Part shown: one piece after another, positions 1 through 8,005 of the stretch | Position numbering within the stretch: the first letter of the stretch is position 1 | Layout: each line of letters opens with the position of its first letter | Assembly: GCF_038051945.1 (NCBI RefSeq) | Contig: NZ_CP150302.1 | Span: 2,232,001-2,296,000, forward strand | DNA length: 64,000 nt | Source: Paenibacillus sp. FSL H3-0469 | GTDB taxonomy: Bacteria > Bacillota > Bacilli > Paenibacillales > Paenibacillaceae | Direction: 5' to 3' | Program-made: the position numbers and the translations under genes | Notes under the pieces: generated by a model | The model's input: the letters and a program-made list of their open reading frames with translations, nothing else | Told to the model about the DNA's origin: nothing | Database searches by the model: none

Positions 1-269
1 ATTTCCTCAATGACATCATCTGCATCCAGCCACATGATATACTCACAGGCCGCTTGGGCGAATGCATAATTGCGGGCGGCTGCAAAATCATCGATCCACT
101 CGAAATCATAGATTGTGGCGCCATATTCAGCCGCTATCTCTTTGGTACGGTCTGTCGAGCCGGTATCCACGATGATGATCTCATCCATAATATCCGCGAC
201 CGATGACAGGCATCGTCCCAGGCTCTTCTCTTCATTGCGAACAATCATACACAAGCTGATGGTCGGCAA
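1..269 (-). CDS. Family-2 glycosyltransferase, N-terminal part (cut by window edge)
   Basis: The reading frame enters on the minus strand at a TTG codon (267-269) that sits 7 bases after a strong GGAGGAG ribosome binding site, and it runs off the left edge, so about 89 residues are visible. They are the start of a GT-A fold glycosyltransferase (PF00535): SLCMIVRNEE, then the nucleotide-sugar motif VDTGSTDRT, then the metal-binding LDADD near the edge. The residues closely match the start of the complete glycosyltransferase at 6898-7995, so the two are paralogues and a TPR tail is expected outside the window. The sugar transferred cannot be told. It is divergent from the acyltransferase-glycosyltransferase gene at 447. 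Confidence 0.85.
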   Translation of the reverse strand, partial: MPTISLCMIVRNEEKSLGRCLSSVADIMDEIIIVDTGSTDRTKEIAAEYGATIYDFEWIDDFAAARNYAFAQAACEYIMWLDADDVIEE

Positions 270-446
270 GTCTTCTCCTCCTTCTTGCAGATTCTGAATA
301 TCCGGACTTACCGGATTTCTCGTATATGTATATGCCGGTCTTGCCGGATCATTCGGCCGGATTTCCCGCATGAATTCCATTGCGGTTCATAAGCTAGTAC
401 AGATAACTGTGTAATAATCTGCCCACCAAGATGGAAGGAGGAGCAT

Positions 447-1640
447 ATGCATACGATTTCCCCCTCGCTCTACTATCGTTTATACCGTTATGGCACCGAA
501 TGCAGAATTGCCTCAGACGGTGTGTTATCGTTGCCGGAACAGACGGCAATCGGCTCCGGTGTGCTGGTACGGGAAGGCTACCGGTGGGACATTCCTTCTC
601 CCGCCAAGGATGGCTCACCCCGGATTGTGATTGGTAACCGCTGTGAATGCAGCCGATTCTTGACGATCCATGCAACAGGCAAGGTGGAATTGAAGGCCGA
701 TGTAATCACAGGCCCGCATGTGTATATATCTGACGCCAGGCAAGCCTGGCAGGCTGAAGCTGGCATCTCCAAGGTAACAATCGGTGAAGGCTCATGGATC
801 GGGGCGCATTCCTCTATCCTGGGGCATGTGAAGATTGGAAAAGGCTGTGTGGTCGGTGCAGGCAGCGTAGTTCTTCGGGATGTGCCGGATTACTGTGTTG
901 TTGCCGGCAACCCTGCTGAATTTCGCCGCATCTATGAGCCGTCCAGCGGAGAGTGGATCAGGGTAGATAGCGAGGCGGAGGCCCGAAGGGTATTGGAACG
1001 CAGAAGCAGGGAACCTCTGCTATCCATTTGCATACCCGGACGGAATCAGGCTGTAGAGCTAAGACGCTGTCTGGAGTCGATTTATGCACAGATGGATGAT
1101 GATGGATTAATCGAGGTCTGCGTCCTGGACGATGCTTCGTCCGAGGAGACCGCAGAGGTGGGGCACCACTATGGACAACTGTACCGAAGCTTCCGGTATC
1201 ACCGCGACCCAGATCTTGCAGCAGGAGGCTCTCTTGCAAGTCAAGCTGCTGATAGGGGGCGCGGGAAATTCATTATGCTGCATGAGCCGGGAGACTCCTT
1301 CATGCCTAACACTCTTCTTCCTTTTCTGAACGTGCTGCATACTCATCCTGACTGTGCGATCATCCTGATTCAGCCCGTGTTCATCCGCAACACTCCACAG
1401 CCTGAACAGCTGAAGGGACTATCTGAATTTGTCAGGCTTACATCATCCTACTCGTCCCCTCCTCTCCCTGTTGTTCTGAACCGAAAGGATTGGGAGCGTA
1501 CTGCCGATTCTGTACAAGCCACAAATTTTCTGGACCCATGGGTATCCCGGCAACATGCACTATTGCAATTGAATCCACAGTTCTGCCTGTGCCGGTATAC
1601 CATGACCGAAGCCGGGCGGCACATCGGATCAGCTCCGTAA
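447..1640 (+). CDS. Acyltransferase-glycosyltransferase fusion (LbH + degenerate GT2)
   Basis: A 397-residue fusion. Residues about 30-170 form a left-handed beta-helix of hexapeptide repeats (for example IGEGSWIGAHSS and IGKGCVVGAGSVV), closing with the DYCVVAGNPA end typical of sugar O-acetyltransferases (PF00132). Residues about 190-300 resemble a family-2 glycosyltransferase beginning LLSICIPGRN, but the metal-binding motif that reads HGDDDYF in the paralogue at 34890 is HEPGDSF here. The protein is also about 80 residues shorter than the paralogues at 34890 and 36325, because it lacks their C-terminal helical part. The acyltransferase half looks intact and the glycosyltransferase half may be inactive. 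The ATG follows GGAAGGAGGAGC closely. It is the first of three same-direction genes with the same beta-helix module (447, 1797, 4013). The acyl and sugar substrates are unknown. Confidence 0.85.
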   Translation: MHTISPSLYYRLYRYGTECRIASDGVLSLPEQTAIGSGVLVREGYRWDIPSPAKDGSPRIVIGNRCECSRFLTIHATGKVELKADVITGPHVYISDARQAWQAEAGISKVTIGEGSWIGAHSSILGHVKIGKGCVVGAGSVVLRDVPDYCVVAGNPAEFRRIYEPSSGEWIRVDSEAEARRVLERRSREPLLSICIPGRNQAVELRRCLESIYAQMDDDGLIEVCVLDDASSEETAEVGHHYGQLYRSFRYHRDPDLAAGGSLASQAADRGRGKFIMLHEPGDSFMPNTLLPFLNVLHTHPDCAIILIQPVFIRNTPQPEQLKGLSEFVRLTSSYSSPPLPVVLNRKDWERTADSVQATNFLDPWVSRQHALLQLNPQFCLCRYTMTEAGRHIGSAP

Positions 1641-1796
1641 TTACGGCTATTGCCAAAAAAAATGATCTTTGACCATTCACTGAATATATATAGACTAGGA
1701 ACAGGCAAAGATCTCAAGTGTAAACTTCGGGTCCATGAAGTCCGGTAAATGACAGGGATGCCTGGTACTGAGGACAAAGGAGAGGATGTCAGCGAC

Positions 1797-3944
1797 ATGG
1801 ATGAACGTAAAATTTGTTTTATCATGTGTGTGAATAATGAGGAATTAGCGGAACGCAGCCAGAAAAATCTTAAGCAATTACTCAAACCGGATGGATTCAC
1901 CGTAGATCTGCAAATCGTCAGGAATGCCTCCGGCCTGGCAGCGGGGTACGATCAGGCTATGCGCCAGTCAGATGCCAAGTATAAGGTGTATATTCATCAG
2001 GATGTCCATATCCTAAATCCCCAATTTCTTGAAGACATCGTCCGGCTGTTCTCCCGTTATCCGTCACTCGGCATGTTAGGAACCGTTGGCGCTAAGACGC
2101 TTCCGTCTTCCGGTATATGGCAGGACGCATCACAGAAGTTCGGTAAAGTGATTGATAGCCATACAGGCGCACTTCAGCCTCTTGAATTGATGCAGCCAGC
2201 GGATGAATATGAAACGGTGGAGACGCTCAGCGGACTGCTGATGGCAACACAGTACGACCTTCCCTGGCGCAAGGATTTGTTCACCGGTTGGCACTTCTAT
2301 GACGCTTCACACAGTCAGGAATTCATCAGCAGCGGCTATGAAGTAGGGGTTCCCAAGCAGCCTCTGCCCTGGTGTCTGCATAACTGCGGTATCCCGGACC
2401 GAACCCCTGCTATTGAGAAGGCCCGGCACATTTTCCTTGAATATTACGGCTACGGCAAACACCATGGCCAGCACCGGTTCCACCGGCTCGGCAGCGGCTG
2501 CAGCATTCATCCATCCTGCGAATTGTCGGGTACGGTCGGAATTGCTCTGGGCAATGAAGTCAAGCTGCAGGCAGATTGCTGTCTTACGCTCCCTTACAAT
2601 AATATTGTCAGCGAACCGCGCATCCAAATTGGTGCCGGAAGCGAGATCGGACGCCGGTGCAGCCTGTCCGCAGTCAACCGGTTAGTTATTGGCGCCCAGG
2701 TCGCCATATCAACTAATGTGCATATATCCGATCACAATCCTGCTTATGAGAATATTCATCTGCCCGTCATGAAGCAAGGGGTGAGCTCCTGGAGTCATAC
2801 TGTGACCATCGGCTCCGGAAGCTGGATTGGAGCGAACACCATCATTGCCGGTCAGGTATCCATCGGTAAGGGCTGTGTCATAGGCGCGGGGTCAGTCGTT
2901 GTATCCGGCACGGTAATTCCTGACTACTGTGTAGCTGCGGGTACACCTGCCAGAGTAATCAAGCAATTTGATCCCGACTCCCGGAAGTGGCTGAAGACTA
3001 ATGGATCGCCCAGCGAGGAAGCTGAGCGTCACGCTATAGAGACTGTTTCGCAACCGCTTATAAGTATTTGTATCCCTGCCTATAACTGCGAACAAGAGCT
3101 CGATCTTTGCCTGAAGAGTATTTACAGCCAGAATGCCAGACAGGAGGATTTCGAAGTCATTGTATCGGATGATGGCTCCACAGATCACACGGAAGAGCTG
3201 GTACGGAAGTATCAGGCCAGCTATGCCAACCTTCACTACTACCGCAATGAAATTAATGAAAGAACTGACCGCAATACCCTGAAATGTGCAGGCTATGCCA
3301 AGGGTGAATTCATCAAGCTTCACGGCGGCGATGATTACTGGCTCCCCGGCTCGCTCGAAGCCTTGTATAACCTGATCGAACAGAATCGGGACTGCAGTCT
3401 GCTCTTCCTTGATATCCTTAGTAACACAGGAGTGATGAACCGGGGATCGGGAATCAGCAAGTATGTTGAACAGGTCTCGATCTACAGTACATTTCTGTCG
3501 GGAATCATTATGCGCCGGAAGGAATTTGAACAGATTGCCGCGCCTGGGCGGTTCATCGATTCGAATCTTATCCAGGTCTATCTGGAGCTCTCTATTCTAG
3601 AGATTACTCCGGATTATTGTGTGTATCACCGTAAGCTATTGACCAGCAGCGACAAGATTGCAGGAGGTTACAGCTTCGCACAGACATTCATTCAATCATA
3701 CCTGGGGATACTTCATTATTTCCTGGACAACGGATTAGATGCAGCCGTATTGGCAGCCGAGAAGAAGCAAATCGCCCATACCTTCTTGCTCTGGTGGTAC
3801 AACTACATGCTGGAGAAGAATCTTCAGCAGCTGCAGCCCGAAGATTTCCCGCAGATTTTTGTTGCAGCCTACCAGGATGAATCCTATTATCCAGAGCTGC
3901 ATGAACGGCTGCACAAAATTCAGGTCAAGCATCTAAATATATGA
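1797..3944 (+). CDS. Three-domain glycosyltransferase - acyltransferase - glycosyltransferase
   Basis: From the ATG at 1797 the protein has 715 residues. Residues about 1-215 resemble the Glyco_tranf_2_5 family (PF13712), beginning KICFIMCVNNEE with a later SDAKYKVYIHQDV stretch. Residues about 230-400 are a left-handed beta-helix acyltransferase ending PDYCVAAGTPARV. Residues about 420-530 are an intact family-2 glycosyltransferase with SDDGSTD and HGGDDYW. A C-terminal helical region follows. One chain could therefore add two sugars and acylate one. The start was set at 1797 because AAAGGAGAGG at 1776-1785 precedes it; an in-frame ATG at 1749 lacks such a site. The stop overlaps a possible ATG for the next gene at 3941. 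It probably acts in the cytoplasm on a lipid- or protein-linked glycan. Confidence 0.87.
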   Translation: MDERKICFIMCVNNEELAERSQKNLKQLLKPDGFTVDLQIVRNASGLAAGYDQAMRQSDAKYKVYIHQDVHILNPQFLEDIVRLFSRYPSLGMLGTVGAKTLPSSGIWQDASQKFGKVIDSHTGALQPLELMQPADEYETVETLSGLLMATQYDLPWRKDLFTGWHFYDASHSQEFISSGYEVGVPKQPLPWCLHNCGIPDRTPAIEKARHIFLEYYGYGKHHGQHRFHRLGSGCSIHPSCELSGTVGIALGNEVKLQADCCLTLPYNNIVSEPRIQIGAGSEIGRRCSLSAVNRLVIGAQVAISTNVHISDHNPAYENIHLPVMKQGVSSWSHTVTIGSGSWIGANTIIAGQVSIGKGCVIGAGSVVVSGTVIPDYCVAAGTPARVIKQFDPDSRKWLKTNGSPSEEAERHAIETVSQPLISICIPAYNCEQELDLCLKSIYSQNARQEDFEVIVSDDGSTDHTEELVRKYQASYANLHYYRNEINERTDRNTLKCAGYAKGEFIKLHGGDDYWLPGSLEALYNLIEQNRDCSLLFLDILSNTGVMNRGSGISKYVEQVSIYSTFLSGIIMRRKEFEQIAAPGRFIDSNLIQVYLELSILEITPDYCVYHRKLLTSSDKIAGGYSFAQTFIQSYLGILHYFLDNGLDAAVLAAEKKQIAHTFLLWWYNYMLEKNLQQLQPEDFPQIFVAAYQDESYYPELHERLHKIQVKHLNI

Positions 3945-4012
3945 GGCAATATAGCCGCCGGGCAGGCCGCAGCAGCAGGCTTGTCCGGTCTATGACAAGG
4001 AGGCATCAGAGT

Positions 4013-4579
4013 ATGGAAGGTATCAGCCCGGAATTTCAACAACGCTTCAGCACTTTCGGACCCGGAAGTCTGATCGTGCTGAAGACCGATATCAACTGTC
4101 CGGAGAAAGTCGCTATCGGCCGCAATGTGCTTATTCAGGAGAATAGCTGGTTCACGGTAGTTCATCCCGGTAAGGAAGAACCGCCAGCCATTTCGATCGG
4201 AGACGGCTGCAGCTGCAGCCGCAATCTGATCATTACCGCTGCGAACAGTGTGACTCTGGAAGATAATGTTATCGTCGGGCCAGATGTCTATATTTCAGAC
4301 ACTAACCATCAGTACCGCCAGATCGGCATTCCCATCCGCGACCAGTGGATCACCACTGCCAGCCATCAGGTGAGGATCGGTGCAGGCAGCGAGCTTGGTG
4401 CCCACTGCGTCGTTGTGGGTAACGTAACGATTGGCAAGGGCTGCCGGGTCACACCTAACAGTGTGGTAACCCGGGATTTGCCGGATTACTGCATCGCGGC
4501 GGGCAATCCCGCCAGAGTGGTGAATGCCTATGATCCCGAAGCAGGAGTATGGCAGCTGCCTGGCGAGGGCAGATGTTGA
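4013..4579 (+). CDS. Left-handed beta-helix O-acyltransferase (stand-alone)
   Basis: A 188-residue protein made almost only of hexapeptide repeats (IGDGCSCSRN, VGNVTIGKGCRV), with the VYISDTNHQY segment that in maltose, galactoside and CatB-type acetyltransferases carries the catalytic histidine. It ends in PDYCIAAGNPARV. The family forms trimers and transfers acetyl from acetyl-CoA to sugar hydroxyl or amino groups. The ATG at 4013 lies 9 bases after AAGGAGG. The frame is open back to an ATG at 3941 that overlaps the stop of the previous gene, but that codon has no clear binding site. It is the free version of the module fused to glycosyltransferases in the two genes upstream, so the three probably modify the same glycan. 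The exact substrate cannot be read from sequence. Confidence 0.88.
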   Translation: MEGISPEFQQRFSTFGPGSLIVLKTDINCPEKVAIGRNVLIQENSWFTVVHPGKEEPPAISIGDGCSCSRNLIITAANSVTLEDNVIVGPDVYISDTNHQYRQIGIPIRDQWITTASHQVRIGAGSELGAHCVVVGNVTIGKGCRVTPNSVVTRDLPDYCIAAGNPARVVNAYDPEAGVWQLPGEGRC

Positions 4580-4598
4580 TCGTAGAATAAGAAGTATA

Positions 4599-5297
4599 TT
4601 ACAGGGAGTACTTCAGATTGGACGAGATTCTGATCCCTTGATAGTCAACGGACGGCTGGCTATTCATAGACTGCATACTCTTCGGCTGCTGCCGTTCCGC
4701 TGTCTTCTTCGGCTGCTGCCGCTCCGACGCTTTCTTCGGCTGCTGCCACTCCGCCGCCTTCTTCGGCTGCTGCCACTCCGCCGCCTTCTTCGGCTGCTGC
4801 CACTCCGCTGCCTTCTTCGGCTGCTGCGGCTCCACTACCCTCTTCGGCTGCTGCGGCTGAATAGCAGGCTTCAGCTGTTGCCGCTGCTGCCGCTTGCGTT
4901 CGCTGGCTGCGCGCACTCCTACTGTCCGTCCTCGCTTCTTGTGGGACGTCCGCTTGCGCGTGGCCTGCGCGGAGCGCCGCTGGATGAACCGGACGGACTT
5001 ACCCGTATTATAGAGATACTTGCCCCCGGATACATAGGCATCTGCAGGACGGATGGTCTGCTTGATAACGGTGGATACCTGCTCCCGATGCTCCGGTTCT
5101 TGCCTCTCAGCCTCCCGGCCTGTGGACTGAGCTCGTTCAAGCAGCCGTTCTGTCTCGCGCATGAACAGCGCCAGCTCGTCATCCGCATTGACCGAGAGCC
5201 GCAGACAAGCCTGCTTCAGCTGCTCCATCTGTCCCATTGTTTTATGAATCGCCTCTACCAATAGCTCATCCTCCGATTTCCGGGCTTCAGCCTTCAT
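4599..5297 (-). CDS. Helical protein with basic QQPKK nonapeptide repeats
   Basis: A 232-residue protein not recognised as a known family. Residues 1-75 are predicted helical and acidic. The middle is strongly basic (RKRTSHKKRGR). Then come seven 9-residue repeats of the form QQPKKAAEW, followed by a short tail. It has no signal peptide and no membrane segment. The start ATG overlaps the end of the 91-residue gene upstream by 11 bases, which shows translational coupling. The basic proline-rich repeats could bind nucleic acid or acidic surface polymer, or be a cross-linked structural protein; this is inference. The neighbour at 5772 resembles spore-surface helper proteins, so a coat or exosporium role is possible. 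No terminator is visible between it and the convergent gene ending at 4579. Confidence 0.75.
   Translation of the reverse strand: MKAEARKSEDELLVEAIHKTMGQMEQLKQACLRLSVNADDELALFMRETERLLERAQSTGREAERQEPEHREQVSTVIKQTIRPADAYVSGGKYLYNTGKSVRFIQRRSAQATRKRTSHKKRGRTVGVRAASERKRQQRQQLKPAIQPQQPKRVVEPQQPKKAAEWQQPKKAAEWQQPKKAAEWQQPKKASERQQPKKTAERQQPKSMQSMNSQPSVDYQGIRISSNLKYSL
4665..4853 (-). repeat. 27-bp coding tandem repeat, 7 units
   Basis: Seven in-frame 27-base units encode QQPK-x5. The three central units are identical at protein level (QQPKKAAEW) and nearly so at DNA level, and the outer ones diverge. Such arrays change length by slippage without breaking the frame. Confidence 0.9.
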
Positions 5298-5562
5298 ACC
5301 CGTTCACCTCTCGCACCAGCCGTCTGCTGGTTTCCAGTGTCCGGCAGATCATGGCCTGATGCTGGGCCAGGGCCGTGATGATTCTGGCCACCGCCGCCTG
5401 CAGGGCGTCAAGCCCCCCCATCTCTACTTCTTCCCAGCTGTATTCATCATCATACATATATTCCAGCTTGCGGATTTCAACCGCGATCAGAGCCGAGACC
5501 GCTTCTTCCTCCAGCGCCGCAGCCAGAATAATCGCTTTGATCAACCGTTCCCGCTGTAGCAT
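5287..5562 (-). CDS. Small two-helix protein of unknown function
   Basis: A 91-residue, all-helical, acidic protein of no family I can name. Its pattern (LAAALEEEAVSALIAVEIRK, then ARIITALAQHQAMI and RRLV) follows the spacing of the 118-residue protein encoded divergently at 5772 (SIAINEMSLSHIINAEAEAM, then ARLLEEITKGQ and RILRLL). The two may be distant paralogues. The ATG follows GGGGGGATGAAGCG. The gene is co-transcribed with, and overlaps by 11 bases, the repeat protein downstream. A structural or adaptor role at the spore surface is a guess from context. Confidence 0.72.
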   Translation of the reverse strand: MLQRERLIKAIILAAALEEEAVSALIAVEIRKLEYMYDDEYSWEEVEMGGLDALQAAVARIITALAQHQAMICRTLETSRRLVREVNGYEG

Positions 5563-5771
5563 CGCTTCATCCCCCCCGCTGCCTGCTTTGATTTAGTTAC
5601 TGTTATATATATGTGCTTTTGACTTGTCCCTATCACCATTTGTCCCAGGTATATCGGATTTGGCGGATTTCAGAGAATAACAGGAATAGGACAATCTGTG
5701 CCTGAAGTATACATAGCTATGACTAGATAATTAAGCGCAAAGCAACCTTTCACGTTTTGGAGGAGATCTGC

Positions 5772-6128
5772 ATGTCAATGCCCCACATCCCCAATATAAC
5801 TCCCGATATCTCGCTTACGCGGGAGGAAAGCATCTCTCTCCTGCTCACCTCTATTGCGATCAACGAGATGTCTTTGTCTCACATTATTAATGCAGAAGCG
5901 GAAGCGATGCAGGCCTTCGTGCTTTCTAATCCCGGAAACATGAATTTCCTCAACATGATCCAGTTGAATAACACAACCGCCAGACTGCTCGAAGAGATTA
6001 CCAAGGGCCAGTGGCTTAGTCTCAGTAAGATGGACCGGATTCTGCGTTTGCTGAGTGACTCTGGTGCCTTATCCGCACGATTGCTGGAAGAAGAACTAAC
6101 TACTGAAATTGAGGAAGATGAGGAATAA
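5772..6128 (+). CDS. Small helical protein resembling the N-terminal module of spore-surface collagen-like proteins
   Basis: A 118-residue protein beginning MSMPHIPNITPDISLTREE. As I remember them, spore-associated Bacillus and Paenibacillus proteins carry a similar PNIPNITP-x-I-x-LTRE segment, two helices with HIINAEAE, and then a collagen-like Gly-X-Thr tail. Here the tail is missing and the chain ends in an acidic EEDEE. The ATG at 5772 lies 6 bases after GGAGGAG; an in-frame TTG at 5757 has no binding site. It is divergent from the 91-residue protein and sits between glycan genes, which suggests it may be, or help display, a glycosylated surface protein. The family link is from memory and should be treated as moderate. 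Confidence 0.78.
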   Translation: MSMPHIPNITPDISLTREESISLLLTSIAINEMSLSHIINAEAEAMQAFVLSNPGNMNFLNMIQLNNTTARLLEEITKGQWLSLSKMDRILRLLSDSGALSARLLEEELTTEIEEDEE

Positions 6129-6321
6129 CAGGCAACTGCCATTCTTCAGCCAGACGGACATAACAACATACTGAGGGTGGCGGCACAGCCGGGAGGAACT
6201 TGGTGCTATGTACAGGGCAATGTCCTGTTCGCTGCTTGCTGAAACCCTCTGTCTAGGCATATAAGTTGCAACCGGTACCTTCCGCGTAAAAATGGACAAG
6301 CCCAAATCATGTAAGCTCCGC

Positions 6322-6720
6322 CTACTGCAACTTCAAGTGATTCAAATGATCCGCAATCCGGATCAGCTCATTGGCAAGCGAGGAGAGGGAAGCCACAAGC
6401 TGCTGCTGTCTGTCTGGCTCCTGGGCCTCGGCCATACCGCTTTCCATTCGCTCTGGTACGGGAAGCTCTTGTTCACTTTTGCTGTACATGGGGAATCCCT
6501 CCTCGATCAGCAGGCGCACAATGGTGCTTAGATGATAGCGTTCCATGCGCAGCTCACTGATTCTTTTTAACAGTTTCAGAGTTTCATAGGGATAGAGCAC
6601 CTGATCTCCTTGCCGGGTCCCCGGTACGAAGTAAGAGAAATATTCCAGCCATCTCTTGACTGTAGTCGGAGGCAATTTCGATAAATTAATGATTTCCAGT
6701 TGGGTGTAATGGCGTACCAT
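6322..6720 (-). CDS. MerR-like helix-turn-helix regulator
   Basis: A 132-residue protein. Residues about 5-70 match a MerR-type winged helix (YTQLEIINLSKLPPTTVKRW, then QVLYPYETLKLLKRI). The rest is a short helical tail (SLANELIRIADHLNHL) that could form the dimer coil. It has no effector-binding domain and no cysteine metal site, so it may respond to a protein partner or act as a simple repressor. The ATG follows GAGGAGCG. It stands alone on the minus strand between the putative spore-surface gene and the rfb operon, so those genes are its likely targets. The 193 bases between it and the gene ending at 6128 show nothing I can name. Confidence 0.8.
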   Translation of the reverse strand: MVRHYTQLEIINLSKLPPTTVKRWLEYFSYFVPGTRQGDQVLYPYETLKLLKRISELRMERYHLSTIVRLLIEEGFPMYSKSEQELPVPERMESGMAEAQEPDRQQQLVASLSSLANELIRIADHLNHLKLQ

Positions 6721-6828
6721 AACATCGCTCCTCTATTTTAGGTGGACTTATTTACTTTAATGGTATTCATGTGCCTCGCAATAAATGTGTAAAAATACCT
6801 ATTTCTATAATTATCGTCCCGCAAAATA

Positions 6829-6867
6829 AATAGACAGGCCCGTTCCGGAGAACGTTGCCTGTCTATT
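6829..6867 (-). terminator. Terminator of the rfb-glycosyltransferase operon
   Basis: An 11-bp perfect stem (6829-6839 with 6857-6867) encloses a second small hairpin. It lies just after the stop at 6898 on the minus strand and is followed by an ATTTT stretch. Confidence 0.7.
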
Positions 6868-6897
6868 ATGCTGCCTTGAAGGCGGCAGATTGCCTGC

Positions 6898-7995
6898 TTA
6901 AGAAACTTTAAACAATTCGCTGAAGGAATCGCCAAGCAGCTCTTTATAATATTTCCGGTTATGCAGCATACTTGGGTGTGTAGGATAATAGAATAGAGCT
7001 GTCTCATTATGGTAATTAGCCTTCATGTACTGACCCAGACGGTCATAGCATACACATAATTGCAGATGCGGCACCCAGGTGGTAGAGGTCATATCCTGCA
7101 GCCCCAGGGTAGCCCGCCGCGGCAGTGAAATCGCCTGTTCGAACCAGTAGATGGCCCGCTGATAATCGCCGTCCTGCAGAAATTCCTCACCCAGCCGGCA
7201 GCAGAATTCGGAACGGGGGATATCATAATTAAGGGTACGGTAGAGTGCCTTCCTCTTTTCTTCCTTGTTCTTCAGATGTCCGTGGCATTCCGCCATCTTC
7301 AGACAGGCCTGATAGTTATCCTCAACCCAGCCCTGGCCGGTCTGCAGGAACTTCTCGTAGTATTCCAGCGCTTCTTCGTAAATGGCATGATCCCGGAGCT
7401 CATTCGCGAAATAGTAGAGATCGCGCGGCGAGAAGTTTTCTCCCTTGGCCAGACGTCCACGGTAGATGTTCAGGTTGCGGTCTGTATGAACCTTATCCTT
7501 CTTATGGGTAACGCAGACCTCACTGTCAAAGGTATATCCGGCAACCGCCAGGTACTCATGCACCGGTCCGATCCACTGGAAGCCGCAGTCCCGGCGGACC
7601 AGCCGGTTGCGTCTAAGACTTGAGGTCACTTTGCCTTCGCTGTCGAAGGCCAGATTGTAGGGCATGGTCACAGACTGATACTGCGGCGACAATGTCTCCT
7701 TCAGCTTCTTGAAGCGTACCCGGTCGATTTCCTCAATGGTATCGTCCGCGTCCAGCCAGAGAATATACTCCTTCGTTGCCTTGCTGAAGGCTTCGTTACG
7801 GGCTGCCGCGAAATTGTCAATCCATTCAAAATCATAGATTACTGCACCATATTCTGCAGCAATCTCCTTGGTCCGGTCCGTGGAGCCCGTATCGACAATG
7901 ACAATTTCGTCGACAATATCCTTCACACAATCCAGGCAGCGGCCCAGACCATTCTCTTCATTGCGCACGATCATACATAGACTGATTGTTATCAT
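6898..7995 (-). CDS. Family-2 glycosyltransferase with TPR tail
   Basis: A 365-residue protein. Residues 1-~200 are a GT-A fold glycosyltransferase with CMIVRNEE, VDTGSTDRT and the metal motif LWLDADD, plus an IGPVHEYL segment found in SunS-like and related peptide or glycan transferases. Residues ~200-350 are TPR-like helices ending in WVPHLQLCVCYDRLG. That last segment recurs almost unchanged in the methyltransferase at 37778. No signal or membrane segment is seen, so it acts in the cytoplasm. The ATG follows AGGAGGG. It is the last gene of the rfbH-rfbF-rfbG operon, 10 bases after rfbG, so the dideoxy- or deoxyhexose made by that operon is its plausible donor. A paralogue starts at the left edge of the window. 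Confidence 0.88.
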   Translation of the reverse strand: MITISLCMIVRNEENGLGRCLDCVKDIVDEIVIVDTGSTDRTKEIAAEYGAVIYDFEWIDNFAAARNEAFSKATKEYILWLDADDTIEEIDRVRFKKLKETLSPQYQSVTMPYNLAFDSEGKVTSSLRRNRLVRRDCGFQWIGPVHEYLAVAGYTFDSEVCVTHKKDKVHTDRNLNIYRGRLAKGENFSPRDLYYFANELRDHAIYEEALEYYEKFLQTGQGWVEDNYQACLKMAECHGHLKNKEEKRKALYRTLNYDIPRSEFCCRLGEEFLQDGDYQRAIYWFEQAISLPRRATLGLQDMTSTTWVPHLQLCVCYDRLGQYMKANYHNETALFYYPTHPSMLHNRKYYKELLGDSFSELFKVS

Positions 7996-8005
7996 TAGTG
8001 CCCTC

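Noticed and set aside
4524..5264. Plus-strand frame with Leu/Arg-rich repeats opposite the QQPKK gene
   Set aside because: It is the antisense of the 27-bp repeats; the minus-strand frame has proper start coupling with its neighbour.
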